Source of the DNA: Kingella potus
GTDB taxonomy: Bacteria; Pseudomonadota; Gammaproteobacteria; Burkholderiales; Neisseriaceae
Reading direction: 5' to 3'
Length of the DNA: 64,000 bases
Assembly: GCF_900451175.1 (NCBI RefSeq)
Contig: NZ_UGJJ01000001.1
Span: forward strand, 1,305,879 to 1,369,878
Under the pieces are notes generated by a model. The model was not told where the DNA came from and ran no database searches. It saw only the letters and a list, made by a program, of their open reading frames with translations. Positions 51,666 to 64,000 of the stretch are shown one piece after another. A program made the translations under genes and the position numbers. Every line of letters begins with the position of its first letter. Position 1 is the stretch's first letter.

Positions 51666-52724
51666 ATGAACCAATTTGTCTATCTCGCCGTTGTCGCCCT
51701 GGTGGCGGGCATCGGCCTGTTTGCCGTCAGCAGCAAGGAGCGCAACGAAAAAGGCGAATGGGGCGACGGCCTGCAATGGGGCTATCTGCTGATTATGGTC
51801 GGCGTGTTCGGCGTGCTGGCCATCAAGCTCAGCTTCACTGCCGTGCTGCTGATATTCGTGGTTTTCACCGGCGCGGTGTGGCTGTGGCGCAAGCTCTCGT
51901 TCAAGCCCGAGCGCAGTATCGCCACCGATGAAAAAGGCCAGAAAGTCCTTAGCGGTTCGCTGGACGACGACAACCATTTCCGCGACTACATGGGCGGTTT
52001 TTTCCCCATTATTCTTGTGATATTCGTGCTGCGCACCTTTGTGGCCGAGCCTTTCCAAATCCCGTCCAGCTCGATGCGGCCGGGGCTGGTAAAAGGCGAC
52101 TTTATTCTTGTCAGCAAGTTTTCCTACGGCATACGCCTGCCTGTAATCAACAATGTATTGATTGACACCGGCAAAGTGGAACGCGGCGACGTGGTGGTGT
52201 TCGCCTATCCGCTCGACGACACAAACTACATCAAACGGGCCGTCGGCCTGCCGGGCGATATTGTGGAATACAAGGACAAGATATTGAAAGTAAACGGTAA
52301 TATTGTAGAGATCGATACGGAAGCAGGCAGCTATGCCTACCCCGACGACGAAAAGCCCCAAATCCAAATCGATACGCAACGCTTCGGCGCGGACTTTTCC
52401 GGACGCAGATTCGACGTATTGAAAACGGAAGGCGATCCCGCCGTACACACCGGATCGCTCGGCTACTATGCCAAAACCGCCGCCGACAAAGGCCTGTCCG
52501 CCCAAACCGACACTTTGCATCAAAATTGTACATACGAAGCCGACGGCAGCGGTTTTACCTGCAAAGTGCCGGCGGGCAGCTATTTCATGATGGGCGACAA
52601 CCGCGACCACAGCGCGGATTCCCGCTATTGGGGATTCGTCGAAGACAAACTGGTTGTCGGCAAAGCCTTCTTCATTTGGATGAATCTCGGCGAACTAAGC
52701 CGCATCGGCAGCGGCATCCGCTGA
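51666..52724 (+). CDS. lepB: Signal peptidase I
   Basis: A 352-residue type I signal peptidase, cutting signal peptides at the outer face of the inner membrane. N-terminal membrane segments lie at about 5-20, 38-75 and 110-124. The catalytic Ser136 is in IPSSSMRPG, the Lys190 base is in NYIKRAVGLPGD, and the C-terminal box is MGDNRDHSADSRYWG. ATG 51666 follows AAAGGAAAAAAC. It is longer than E. coli LepB through the cytoplasmic insert and periplasmic domain, usual in Neisseria. Confidence 0.94.
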   Translation: MNQFVYLAVVALVAGIGLFAVSSKERNEKGEWGDGLQWGYLLIMVGVFGVLAIKLSFTAVLLIFVVFTGAVWLWRKLSFKPERSIATDEKGQKVLSGSLDDDNHFRDYMGGFFPIILVIFVLRTFVAEPFQIPSSSMRPGLVKGDFILVSKFSYGIRLPVINNVLIDTGKVERGDVVVFAYPLDDTNYIKRAVGLPGDIVEYKDKILKVNGNIVEIDTEAGSYAYPDDEKPQIQIDTQRFGADFSGRRFDVLKTEGDPAVHTGSLGYYAKTAADKGLSAQTDTLHQNCTYEADGSGFTCKVPAGSYFMMGDNRDHSADSRYWGFVEDKLVVGKAFFIWMNLGELSRIGSGIR

Positions 52725-52742
52725 CTGTTTTGCCGCAATGGC

Positions 52743-52791
52743 AACAGGCCGTCTGAAAACCCGTTTTACAAGGTTTTCAGACGGCCTGTTT
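52743..52791. terminator. Bidirectional uptake-sequence terminator between lepB and hemB
   Basis: AACAGGCCGTCTGAAAACC and GGTTTTCAGACGGCCTGTT; serves the convergent genes. Confidence 0.75.
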
Positions 52792-52812
52792 GTATGGAAA
52801 CGGCTTGACGGA

Positions 52813-53814
52813 TTATTTGCGCAGCAGTCTGGCCGCTTCGAGTGCGTAATAAGTAAGAATGCCGTCCGCGCCCGCGCGCTTGAATGCAAGCAGGCTTTCC
52901 AAAATGACTTTCCCGCCGTCGAGCCAGCCGTTTTGAATAGCAGCCTGCAACATTGCATATTCCCCTGATACTTGATAGGCATAGGTCGGTACGCCGAACT
53001 CGTCTTTTACGCGACGCACCACATCCAAATACGGCAGGCCGGGTTTGACCATAACCATGTCCGCTCCTTCCTGAATGTCGAGTGCGACTTCGTGCAGGGC
53101 TTCATTGGTGTTGGCCGGATCCATCTGGTAGGTTTTCTTGTCGGCTTTGCCCAAGTTGCCCGAGCTGCCCACCGCATCGCGGAACGGGCCGTAAAACGCA
53201 GAAGCGTATTTGGCGGAATAGGCCATAATGCGCGTATGGATGTGGCCTGCCTCTTCGAGAGCCTCGCGGATGGCGGCAATGCGCCCGTCCATCATATCGG
53301 AAGGTGCCAGCACCTGCGCACCCGCGTCGGCGTGGCACAAAGCCTGTTTAACCAAAACTTCGACGGTTTCGTCGTTTAAAACATAACCGGTTTTATCGGT
53401 AAGGCCGTCTTGCCCGTGAACGGTATAGGGATCGAGTGCGACATCGGTCATAATGCCCAACTCGGGGAAAGTTTCGCGCAGCTTGCGGACAACAGTCGGC
53501 ACCAAACCTTCGGGGTTGTATGCCTCTTCGGCCAGCTCGGTTTTGTTTTGCGTAACTACGGGAAACAGTGCAAGCATGGGAATACCGAGTTTTACAGCCT
53601 CTTCGGCGGTAAACAGCAGCTTGTCGAGGCTTTGGCGTTTCACGCCCGGCATTGAAGGCACGTCTTCTTCGTGATTCCGCCCCTCCAAAACGAAAACGGG
53701 ATAAATCAAATCGTCGGCAGTAAGCGAGTGTTCGCGCATCAGGCGGCGTGAAAAACCGTCTTTGCGCATACGGCGCAAACGGGCGGCAGGCACATGGCGC
53801 GGTGGAAAGTTCAT
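52813..53814 (-). CDS. hemB: Delta-aminolevulinic acid dehydratase
   Basis: A 333-residue porphobilinogen synthase that joins two ALA molecules in haem synthesis. The Schiff-base lysines are in AYSAKYASAFYGPFRDA and MVMVKPGLPYLD. The metal site contains only ALCHADAGAQVLAPSDMMDG, that is, not the Cys triad of zinc-type enzymes, so an Mg-type enzyme is likely. TATAAT on the minus strand (53880-53885) about 65 bp upstream may be its -10 box. Confidence 0.95.
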   Translation of the reverse strand: MNFPPRHVPAARLRRMRKDGFSRRLMREHSLTADDLIYPVFVLEGRNHEEDVPSMPGVKRQSLDKLLFTAEEAVKLGIPMLALFPVVTQNKTELAEEAYNPEGLVPTVVRKLRETFPELGIMTDVALDPYTVHGQDGLTDKTGYVLNDETVEVLVKQALCHADAGAQVLAPSDMMDGRIAAIREALEEAGHIHTRIMAYSAKYASAFYGPFRDAVGSSGNLGKADKKTYQMDPANTNEALHEVALDIQEGADMVMVKPGLPYLDVVRRVKDEFGVPTYAYQVSGEYAMLQAAIQNGWLDGGKVILESLLAFKRAGADGILTYYALEAARLLRK

Positions 53815-53974
53815 GGCAAATTTCCTTTCATTAAAGTTTTTTGATTGAAAGCGGGAGATGCGGAATTACGGAAAAACCGATTATACGCATAATAAGCCGG
53901 ATTTCCTTTGATAAAAAATTTTCTTTTTTTCCGTGTACATGGCGTATTTTGGCAGAGGCATTTGGTTTTACTGC

Positions 53975-54003
53975 TTGACTGTTTTTTTTCTGTTGGGTAT
54001 AGT
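53975..54003 (+). promoter_or_regulatory. rRNA operon promoter
   Basis: TTGACT, 17-bp spacer, TATAGT followed by GTGCGTC: a near-consensus sigma-70 promoter 160 bp before 16S. Confidence 0.85.
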
Positions 54004-54030
54004 GTGCGTCTTTGCTGCTTCGGCGGCGCA

Positions 54031-54042
54031 GTTCTTTAACAA
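54031..54042 (+). promoter_or_regulatory. boxA antitermination site in the rRNA leader
   Basis: GTTCTTTAACAA, matching the boxA pattern bound by NusB-S10. Confidence 0.7.
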
Positions 54043-54162
54043 GATGATTACCGATAAGTGTGGGTGCGTTTGGCCCCATACTGCGACGAAAAACAGACAA
54101 GGAATATTTTTATTTCCTGTCGGTTTCTTTGAAGCGGACCAGAAGTTAAGTAAGTTAGAGAT

Positions 54163-55707
<1,545 letters not shown>

Positions 55708-55761
55708 GAGAAAGGGGCGGGTGCATCCACACTTATCGGTAATCGTAGAGAGCGTTACAAA

Positions 55762-55838
<77 letters not shown>

Positions 55839-55847
55839 AGCTAGACT

Positions 55848-55923
55848 GGGGGCATAGCTCAGTTGGTAGAGCACCTGCTTTGCAAGCAGGGGGTCATCGG
55901 TTCGATCCCGTTTGCCTCCACCA
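55848..55923 (+). tRNA. tRNA-Ala(TGC)
   Basis: 76 nt, 9 bp after tRNA-Ile; acceptor GGGGGCA/TGCCTCC, anticodon TGC in TTTGCAA, encoded CCA. Confidence 0.97.
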
Positions 55924-55989
55924 GGATTTCCCAAATCAAAGCAGTCTGAAAGAAAGACAGACTGTTTTAATTTGCGAAAACAACGCATT

Positions 55990-56001
55990 GATCTTTAACA
56001 A
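55990..56001 (+). promoter_or_regulatory. boxA antitermination site in the 16S-23S spacer
   Basis: GATCTTTAACAA, about 245 bp before 23S. Confidence 0.6.
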
Positions 56002-56246
56002 ATTGGAAAGCCGAAATCAACAAACAAAGACAAAGTCGTTTGATTTGGTTTAAATCATTGTTGCAATCATGGTTTAAGCATCAAAGAATCAGACGGTAAA
56101 ATTTGGGTGGTGATTGTATCGACCCGATTCTGAAGCACAAAAGGCAGGATCGGGACACAACAAGCAGTAGGCTGTATCAAAGTAGAGGCCTGAAGGTGCC
56201 GAGTTAGTCAACGGCAAAGCACCGAAGTCAGAAAGGTACTTCAAAT

Positions 56247-59142
<2,896 letters not shown>

Positions 59143-59272
59143 TTTGAAGGACTTTGTATCCTTTGATGACAAAGCCTACATAGGACTTGTTCCGATATAT
59201 TTCATCACAGTTGATTGCGGTTGGACAGGCAGATGCCTTCCGACCCCGGCTTTACCGATTTGACAGTTTTAG

Positions 59273-59386
59273 TCTGGCGGCCATAGCGGTTTGGTCCCAC
59301 TCCTTCCCATCCCGAACAGGACAGTGAAACGAACCAGCGCCGATGATAGTGTGGATTCCCATGTGAAAGTAGGTCACTGCCAGGCA
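59273..59386 (+). rRNA. rrf: 5S ribosomal RNA
   Basis: About 114 nt. TCTGGCGGCCATAGCGG at the 5' end pairs with ACTGCCAGGC at the 3' end; internal TCCCATCCCGAACAGG is typical. Confidence 0.96.
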
Positions 59387-59395
59387 CTTATTGCA

Positions 59396-59424
59396 AACCC
59401 CGCCCTTTAACGGCGGGGTTTTTG
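59396..59424 (+). terminator. rRNA operon terminator
   Basis: AACCCCGCC-CTTTAA-CGGCGGGGTTTTTG: a strong rho-independent hairpin directly after 5S. Confidence 0.9.
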
Positions 59425-59532
59425 TTTGCGTGCAGGGACGGAAGCAAACCGGGGTCGGTGAGACAGGCTTGCCTGATACGGGTTCTTGATTATGATGGCT
59501 CTCGTTTTTTTATTTTGATTGAAAGGTGAGTG

Positions 59533-59850
59533 ATGAATCTGAAAAAATCTTTGTTCGGTCTTTTGGCGTATGCCGCAGCGGCTTTGGTTTCGGCTGCAGT
59601 CAACATCAATACGGCCACAGCGGAGGAGTTGAAGGCCCTGCCGGGTATCGGTCAGGCGAAGGCGCAGGCGATTGTGGATTACCGTAAGGAAAACGGTGCG
59701 TTCAAATCGGTGGACGATTTGAAAAAGGTCAAAGGAATAGGCGACGGTATTTTGGGCAAATTGAAGGATCAGGCAACGGTTGGTGCGGCTCCCGCCGCCA
59801 AACCGGCAAAACCGGCACAGGCCGCCGTCCCGGCCGCCAAAAAACCGTAA
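59533..59850 (+). CDS. comE: Competence protein ComE (ComEA-type DNA-binding protein)
   Basis: 105 residues: a signal peptide (SLFGLLAYAAAALVSA), then AVNINTATAEELKALPGIGQ and VKGIGDGILGKL, the two helix-hairpin-helix motifs of ComEA, and an Ala/Pro/Lys-rich basic tail. It binds incoming DNA in the periplasm during transformation. ATG 59533 follows AAAGGTGAGTG; a GTG one codon earlier is possible. In gonococci comE occurs in several copies, each beside an rRNA operon; the location here, 147 bp after 5S, matches and suggests more copies elsewhere. Confidence 0.93.
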   Translation: MNLKKSLFGLLAYAAAALVSAAVNINTATAEELKALPGIGQAKAQAIVDYRKENGAFKSVDDLKKVKGIGDGILGKLKDQATVGAAPAAKPAKPAQAAVPAAKKP

Positions 59851-60151
59851 AAGCGCATAACACCATACCGTAAAGACAAAACCGGCCGGCAGACCAAATA
59901 CTGCCGGCCGGTTTTACTGCGCCTCCAACCTGCCCCGTAATCCGGCACAACGGCCTGCCGGCACCCCGTCAAAGAAGTTGCTCTATCGGAAGTAAGGAAA
60001 GTATGTTGCCGTTAAGTTGGTTTCAAAAAACCAAAGTTGCCACGTTTTTTGCAGCTAAAACGGTTAAATTTCGGTTGGAAGTATGTCAGTTTCTCAAACT
60101 GTAGAATGATTGAGTTTGTACTAAATCTAAGTTGGTTTAGGCAAGAAATTG
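59851..60151. other. Gene-free interval between comE and clpX
   Basis: 301 bp with the comE terminator and then A+T-rich sequence without uptake words or recognised repeats (59990-60150). Confidence 0.5.
59879..59918 (+). terminator. Terminator of comE
   Basis: AACCGGCCGGCAG and CTGCCGGCCGGTTTT around an 8-9 base loop; not an uptake-sequence type. Confidence 0.85.
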
Positions 60152-61419
60152 CTAACAGGTCGAATCGGCGGCAATAGCATATTCTTTGCCGTCTTCGGTA
60201 AGCAGTAGAGGTGATCGTTTTCCTTCGATTACTTCTGCTGTAACAACCACTTTTTTTATTTGGGGCAGTTCCGGCAGGCGGTACATTGTTTCGAGCAGGG
60301 CGCGTTCGACTATTGAGCGCAGGCCGCGCGCACCTGTTTTTCGGGTCATCGCCAGTTTGGCGATACTGCGCAGGGCTGCTTCTTCAAATTCGAGTTCTGC
60401 GCCTTCCATGCGGATTAGAGCCTGATACTGTTTTACCAAAGCGTTTTGGGTTCGGTCAGAATATTGACTAGGGCATCTTCATCCAATTCGGACAATGTGG
60501 CAATAACGGGAAGGCGGCCGATCAGTTCCGGAATAAGGCCGAATTTGATTAAATCTTCGGGTTCGATGATTGCAAATAATTCGCTGATGTCGGCATTTTC
60601 GTCTTTGCTGTGAACCGATGCGCCAAAGCCGATACCGCCTTTTTCAGTACGTTGGCGGATCACTTTTTCCAAACCGGCAAATGCGCCGCCGCAGACAAAC
60701 AGGATATTGGTAGTATCGACTTGGATAAAATCCTGGTTTGGGTGTTTGCGTCCGCCTTGCGGGGGAACGCTGGCTACAGTTCCTTCGATTAGTTTCAGCA
60801 ATGCCTGCTGCACGCCTTCGCCGGATACGTCACGGGTAATGGAAGGGTTGTCGCTTTTGCGTGAGATCTTGTCTATTTCATCAATGTAAACAATGCCGCG
60901 CTGTGCTTTTTCTACGTCGAAATCGCATTTTCCCAAGAGCTTGGTAATAATCTGCTCCACATCTTCGCCGACATAGCCCGCTTCGGTAAGCGTGGTGGCA
61001 TCGGCCATGACAAACGGTACATCCAACTTGCGTGCCAAAGATTGTGCCAGCAGGGTTTTTCCCGATCCGGTCGGGCCGACAAGCAGAATATTGGATTTCG
61101 ACAGCTCGACATTGTCCGAGGCTTTCGGGTGGCGCAGGCGTTTGTAATGGTTGTACACGGCCACAGCGAGAGCCTTTTTCGCCTGTTCCTGGCCGATAAC
61201 ATGATCGTTGAGGTTGGCTACGATTTCTGCGGGGGAGGGGAGTTTGTTGTCGGACGTGCTGTCCGGGCTTGAAGGCGGCGGCTCGTCCGTATTCAGCATT
61301 ACGCCGCAGGTTTCCACGCATTCGTTGCAGATGCACGCATCGGATTCTCCTTCAATCAGGTGTTTTACTTCCTGTTCGGACTTGCCGCAAAAGGAGCAGT
61401 GGCGGTTTTCTGTAGTCAT
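60152..61419 (-). pseudogene. clpX: clpX, ATPase subunit of ClpXP, with a single-base frameshift
   Basis: From ATG 61419 the frame gives a standard ClpX: zinc-binding domain (CSFCGKSEQEV...CICNEC), Walker A GPTGSGKT, Walker B IVYIDEIDKI, the ClpP-contact loop GIGFG and sensor region. At ILTEPK the frame then reads TLW-stop. Adding one A to the AAAA run at 60445-60448 would restore NALVKQYQALIRMEGAELEF and the C-terminal domain (RKTGARGLRSIVERALLETM) to the stop at 60152, giving 422 residues, the normal length. ClpX unfolds tagged proteins for ClpP. A true loss would remove the small domain; a base-call error is at least as likely. Confidence 0.85.
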
Positions 61420-61785
61420 GGATTCTACCCTATGATGGCAACGGACAGGCCGTCTGAAAAAAGCGGCGATTATATAGTGAAACAGACAAATGAAGCTACG
61501 GCCTGCGGTATTCCCGCGTTTTTCAGACGGCCTTTCAGCGGGCTTGTCCCGAAACCTACCGGAAACACGGCGCGGGAAAATGAAAACTCATGCAAAAATT
61601 TGCCCTCAGGCTTTACAGAAAACCTTACTTTAACCGACAATATGCAAAATTTCTGCTGCTAACACAATGAAGCGGAATAAAAAATTTTTACTGCCGTGCG
61701 GAATGCGCTTTGCGCGTCGCATGGTTTATTCAGACGGCCTTTCGCCAAAAAACACCCTGCCAACCGACGTTTTACGGATTTTCCC
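61420..61785. other. Divergent promoter region between clpX and the PBP7-type gene
   Basis: 366 bp with single uptake sequences near 61449, 61530 and 61730. No gene seen. Confidence 0.5.
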
Positions 61786-62735
61786 ATGTTTCAAATTTCA
61801 TATTACAAGAAAGCCGCCGCTGTTTTTTGCGGCCTGTTTTTATTCTCCCAGCCTGTTTGTGCCGACGACATAGACGTACTCGGCCAATTTCTGCAACAAA
61901 ACCTTCCTACCGAGCAAGACCCTTTGGGGACATTCATTGCCAACAATCCGATCGATATGCTCGAAGCGCAGGCCGCAATTGCCGGGCCGCTGCTTTCCTC
62001 CCAATCTGCCCTGATTATGAACAACCGTACAGGTGAAGTGCTGTATCAGAAAAACATGAATAGAGTTATGCCGATAGCTTCGATTTCCAAGCTGATGTCG
62101 GCCATGGTTGTGCTGGATGCGCGGCTGAACATGAACGAAGTCATCACGATTACCGCAGATGAAATCGACCGCATCAAAGGCACCGGCAGCCGTCTTTCCA
62201 TCGGCACGCAACTGACACGCGCCGAGCTCCTGCACCTGAGCCTGATGTCGAGTGAAAACCGCGCCACACACGCGCTCGGGCGCACCTATCCGGGCGGTAT
62301 GGACGCATTTGTTGCCGCGATGAATGCCAAAGCCCAGAGTTTGGGCATGGCGGACAGCCGCTTTTACGAACCGACCGGCCTCGATTACCGCAATGTTTCC
62401 ACAGCCGGCGATTTGAGCAAAATGGTTGCCGCTGCCGCCAAATATCCGCAAATCCCGCAGCAACAGCACGTCTACTTACGGCTCGGTGTACACCAGTGCG
62501 GGCAGGCAGCAGAACTTTAAAAAACTCCAACACCCTGGTGCGCGGAAGGCACTTGGGACATCGAATTGCAGAAAACGGGGCTATATCCGCGAATCCCGGC
62601 CGCTCGATGGTAGTCAAAGCCAGAATCGGCAGCGAACCCGTTACCATCGTCCTGCTCAACTCGCCCACCACCACCACGCGCGTAAACGACGCGCGTACCA
62701 TCCAAAGCTGGGTGCTGACGCAGCGTCCGTCGTAA
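61786..62735 (+). pseudogene. PBP7-type D-Ala-D-Ala endopeptidase with five single-base insertions
   Basis: From ATG 61786 the frame encodes a signal peptide (AAAVFCGLFLFSQPVCA), the motifs S-I-S-K (PIASISKLM) and S-S-E-N (LMSSENRATHA), then loses frame near 62455. Removing one base from each of CCC (~62454-62456), the A-run (~62520-62525), GG (~62543), GGGG (~62576-62579) and CCC (~62597-62599) restores STSTYGSVYTSAGRQQNF, ELQKTGYIRE with the K-T-G motif, and a C-terminus ending IQSWVLTQRPS at 62735 (314 residues). Such PBPs cut peptidoglycan cross-links. Five insertions in 150 bp, all lengthening homopolymers, look like read errors more than decay. Confidence 0.8.
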
Positions 62736-62766
62736 ACGGCGTATATCACGCATGACATACATACGG

Positions 62767-62802
62767 GAGGCCGTCTGAAAAATCTTTTTTCAGACGGCCT
62801 CT
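62767..62802 (+). terminator. Uptake-sequence terminator
   Basis: GAGGCCGTCTGAAAAATC then TTTTTTCAGACGGCCTC, 30 bp past the PBP gene. Confidence 0.65.
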
Positions 62803-62877
62803 GCCGTTTAGGCAGGGTGCGGCGCGTCGGCACGTGCGGTCGTGGCTGTTTGTGCGTCAATTGGAAGACGGGATATA

Positions 62878-62924
62878 AGGCCGTCTGAAAGCTGTGGTTT
62901 TGCGCTTTCAGACGGCCTCCTGTT
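62878..62924. terminator. Uptake-sequence hairpin
   Basis: AAGGCCGTCTGAAAGC and GCTTTCAGACGGCCTCC around a 12-base centre. Confidence 0.5.
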
Positions 62925-62948
62925 TTTTATACCGTCCCAATGCCGCAA

Positions 62949-62980
62949 GTGGGGTGTGTAGCGCAGCGACGCACGCGTTT
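62949..62980. repeat. Isolated REP-like element
   Basis: GTGGG-GTGTGTAGC-GCA-GCGACGCAC-GCGTTT; the foot is GTGG instead of GTAG and the stem has one mispair. Confidence 0.55.
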
Positions 62981-63026
62981 CTTGTTTGCTATGGATTGGC
63001 TCCTGCTAAATGGATTGAAAGAGCAA

Positions 63027-63330
63027 CAGGCCGTCTGAAAACAGGATATTGGCTAAGCAAAACGGCATGGCAGATTTCAGACGGCCTGCAAACGATGGGG
63101 AGCGCGTGCGTCGCCTTTGGGCGACACACCCTACTTTTGATTCATGGGAGTCGGAATATAAAACAGGCCGTCTGAAAATAGGATATTGGCTAAGCAAAAC
63201 GGCATGGCAGATTTCAGACGGCCTGCAAACGATGGGGGTGCGTGCGTCGCCTTTGGGCGACACACCCTACTTTTGATTCATGGGAGTCGGAGTACAAAAC
63301 AGGCCGTCTGAAAATCGGTTTCAGACGGCC
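63027..63330. repeat. Tandem repeat, period about 137 bp, 2.2 copies
   Basis: Units start at 63027, 63164 and 63300 (partial). Each runs CAGGCCGTCTGAAAA, GGATATTGGCTAAGCAAAAC, CAGATTTCAGACGGCCTGC, AAACGATGGGG, an inverted REP-like hairpin (GCGTGCGTCGC-CTTTG-GGCGACACACCCTAC) and TTTTGATTCATGGGAGTCGG. The copies are nearly identical, so the duplication is recent. Confidence 0.85.
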
Positions 63331-63428
63331 TTTGGCGCAGGCTGCCGTACAGCGGCGCAGGCGGTTTGCGTTTGCCGGCCGGCTGTCCGGACTTTCGGCC
63401 AATGTGTGCGCGGCGGAAAGCTGTTTTT

Positions 63429-64000
63429 TCAGGCCAGTATGCCGGCGTAGTTTAAGACGAACAGTACGGCGAAGCCGATGAGGTAGGCGAGGCCTGCCAG
63501 CGAGAGGGCGTTCATGGCGGGCGTGATTTTGTGTTTGTCGTCATGGCGCACCAGCCGGTAGTTGAGCCAGGCGAATACGGGGGCGGCGAGGAAGGCGGAG
63601 ATCATGGCGAATTTCAGGAGTTCGGCCAGTGCGCTGTCAAACCATAAAATCAGGGCGAGGCCGGTGCAGGAAATCCAGGCGATCCAGCCGAAAAGTTCGA
63701 GTGTGCGGAAGCGGTCGCGCCCGCGTACGAGGCGGACGGATTCGGCAACGGCGCGGGCGTAGCCGTCGATGACGGTGATGGTGGTGCCGAACATACAGGC
63801 AAAGGCGATGAAGCCGACCAGGGGGCGCGACCAGCCGCCGATGGTGGGAGGTGTACATGCTGATGAGCTGGCCGACGTATTGGCCGCCTTTCATTTGTAC
63901 GGCTTCGCCGTTGCCGTATTGGACGTATGCGCCCAATGCGAGGAAGACGACGGCGAGTACCGCGCTGGTGATGAAGCCGACGTTGAAATCGAACATGCCG
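63429..64000 (-). pseudogene. NRAMP-family divalent metal transporter, C-terminal part, frameshifted; 5' end off window
   Basis: The minus-strand frame entering from the right edge reads MFDFNVGFITSAVLAVVFLA, then KGGQYVGQLISMYTS, and is lost at plus-strand GGG 63845-63847. Deleting one G restores TIGGWSRPLVGFIAFACMFG and continues into MFGTTITVIDGYARAVAESV and further helices to LFVLNYAGILA at the stop (63429). The hydrophobic pattern and the GxWSRPLxxFxxFxxMFxTT stretch fit the C-terminal half of NRAMP/MntH-like Mn2+/Fe2+ transporters. Whether the gene is truly broken or a base was over-called cannot be told here. Confidence 0.75.

Larger units (their letters stand above)
53815..54162. other. 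hemB-rRNA intergenic region and rRNA leader
   Basis: 348 bp containing the divergent hemB promoter, the rRNA promoter and the boxA-bearing rRNA leader. No gene. Confidence 0.7.
62736..63428. other. Gene-free repeat region between the PBP7-type gene and the NRAMP transporter
   Basis: 693 bp with two uptake-sequence hairpins, one isolated REP-like element and a tandem repeat of about 137 bp. No gene seen. Confidence 0.6.

Overview
The window comes from a member of the Neisseriaceae, most likely a high-G+C Neisseria species outside the meningococcus/gonococcus group. The 12-base DNA uptake sequence in the AG dialect (AGGCCGTCTGAA) occurs dozens of times, mostly as inverted pairs that double as terminators. 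Gene content is also neisserial: a pgl pilin-glycosylation locus, HmbR and HemO, FetA, ComE beside an rRNA operon, NMB1681-type ProQ. I cannot name the species.

Layout. 1-4.3 kb: minus-strand pgl cluster (glycosyltransferase, phosphoglycosyltransferase, acetyltransferase, aminotransferase pglC), then a gene broken by a stop codon. 4.4-17.7 kb: nhaC, dsbD, two lipoproteins, ilvA, a PBP5-type carboxypeptidase, a tiny membrane peptide with a CAP-domain protein, cstA-ybdD. 17.8-23.8 kb: purF, cvpA, DedD-like SPOR protein, folC, rpe (minus strand, same order as E. coli folC-dedD-cvpA-purF). 24-25.5 kb: Spy/CpxP-like protein, DUF1289 protein, small lipoprotein, tRNA-Ser(GCT). 26.5-30.3 kb: hmbR, with an in-frame G10 tract, and hemO: haemoglobin haem capture and degradation. 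30.8-37.9 kb: a minus-strand block (serine hydrolase, SDR, DUF2834, a frameshifted membrane protein, a hypothetical, a flavodoxin-fold quinone reductase, a siderophore receptor) that carries Kingella/Simonsiella-dialect uptake sequences and looks acquired. 38-43.3 kb: tenA, ispF, a divergent photolyase, fetA. 44.4-48.6 kb: amino-acid binding protein, two unknowns, recO, scpB, proQ. 48.8-53.8 kb: lepA and lepB separated by a two-gene foreign islet (A+T-rich unknown plus a small RelA/SpoT-domain protein), then hemB. 54-59.4 kb: complete rRNA operon (16S, tRNA-Ile, tRNA-Ala, 23S, 5S) with promoter, boxA sites and terminator, followed by comE. 60-64 kb: clpX, a PBP7-type endopeptidase and an NRAMP transporter, all frameshifted at short homopolymer runs.

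Many intergenic regions hold a REP-like element: a GTAGG foot, then a 9-bp hairpin (GTGTGTCGC / GCGACGCAC) whose stem varies with compensating changes. The elements often sit as head-to-head pairs bracketed by uptake sequences, and some form larger tandem arrays. Three TonB-dependent receptors (hmbR, a siderophore receptor, fetA) with hemO and hemB make iron and haem handling the main functional theme of the central region.
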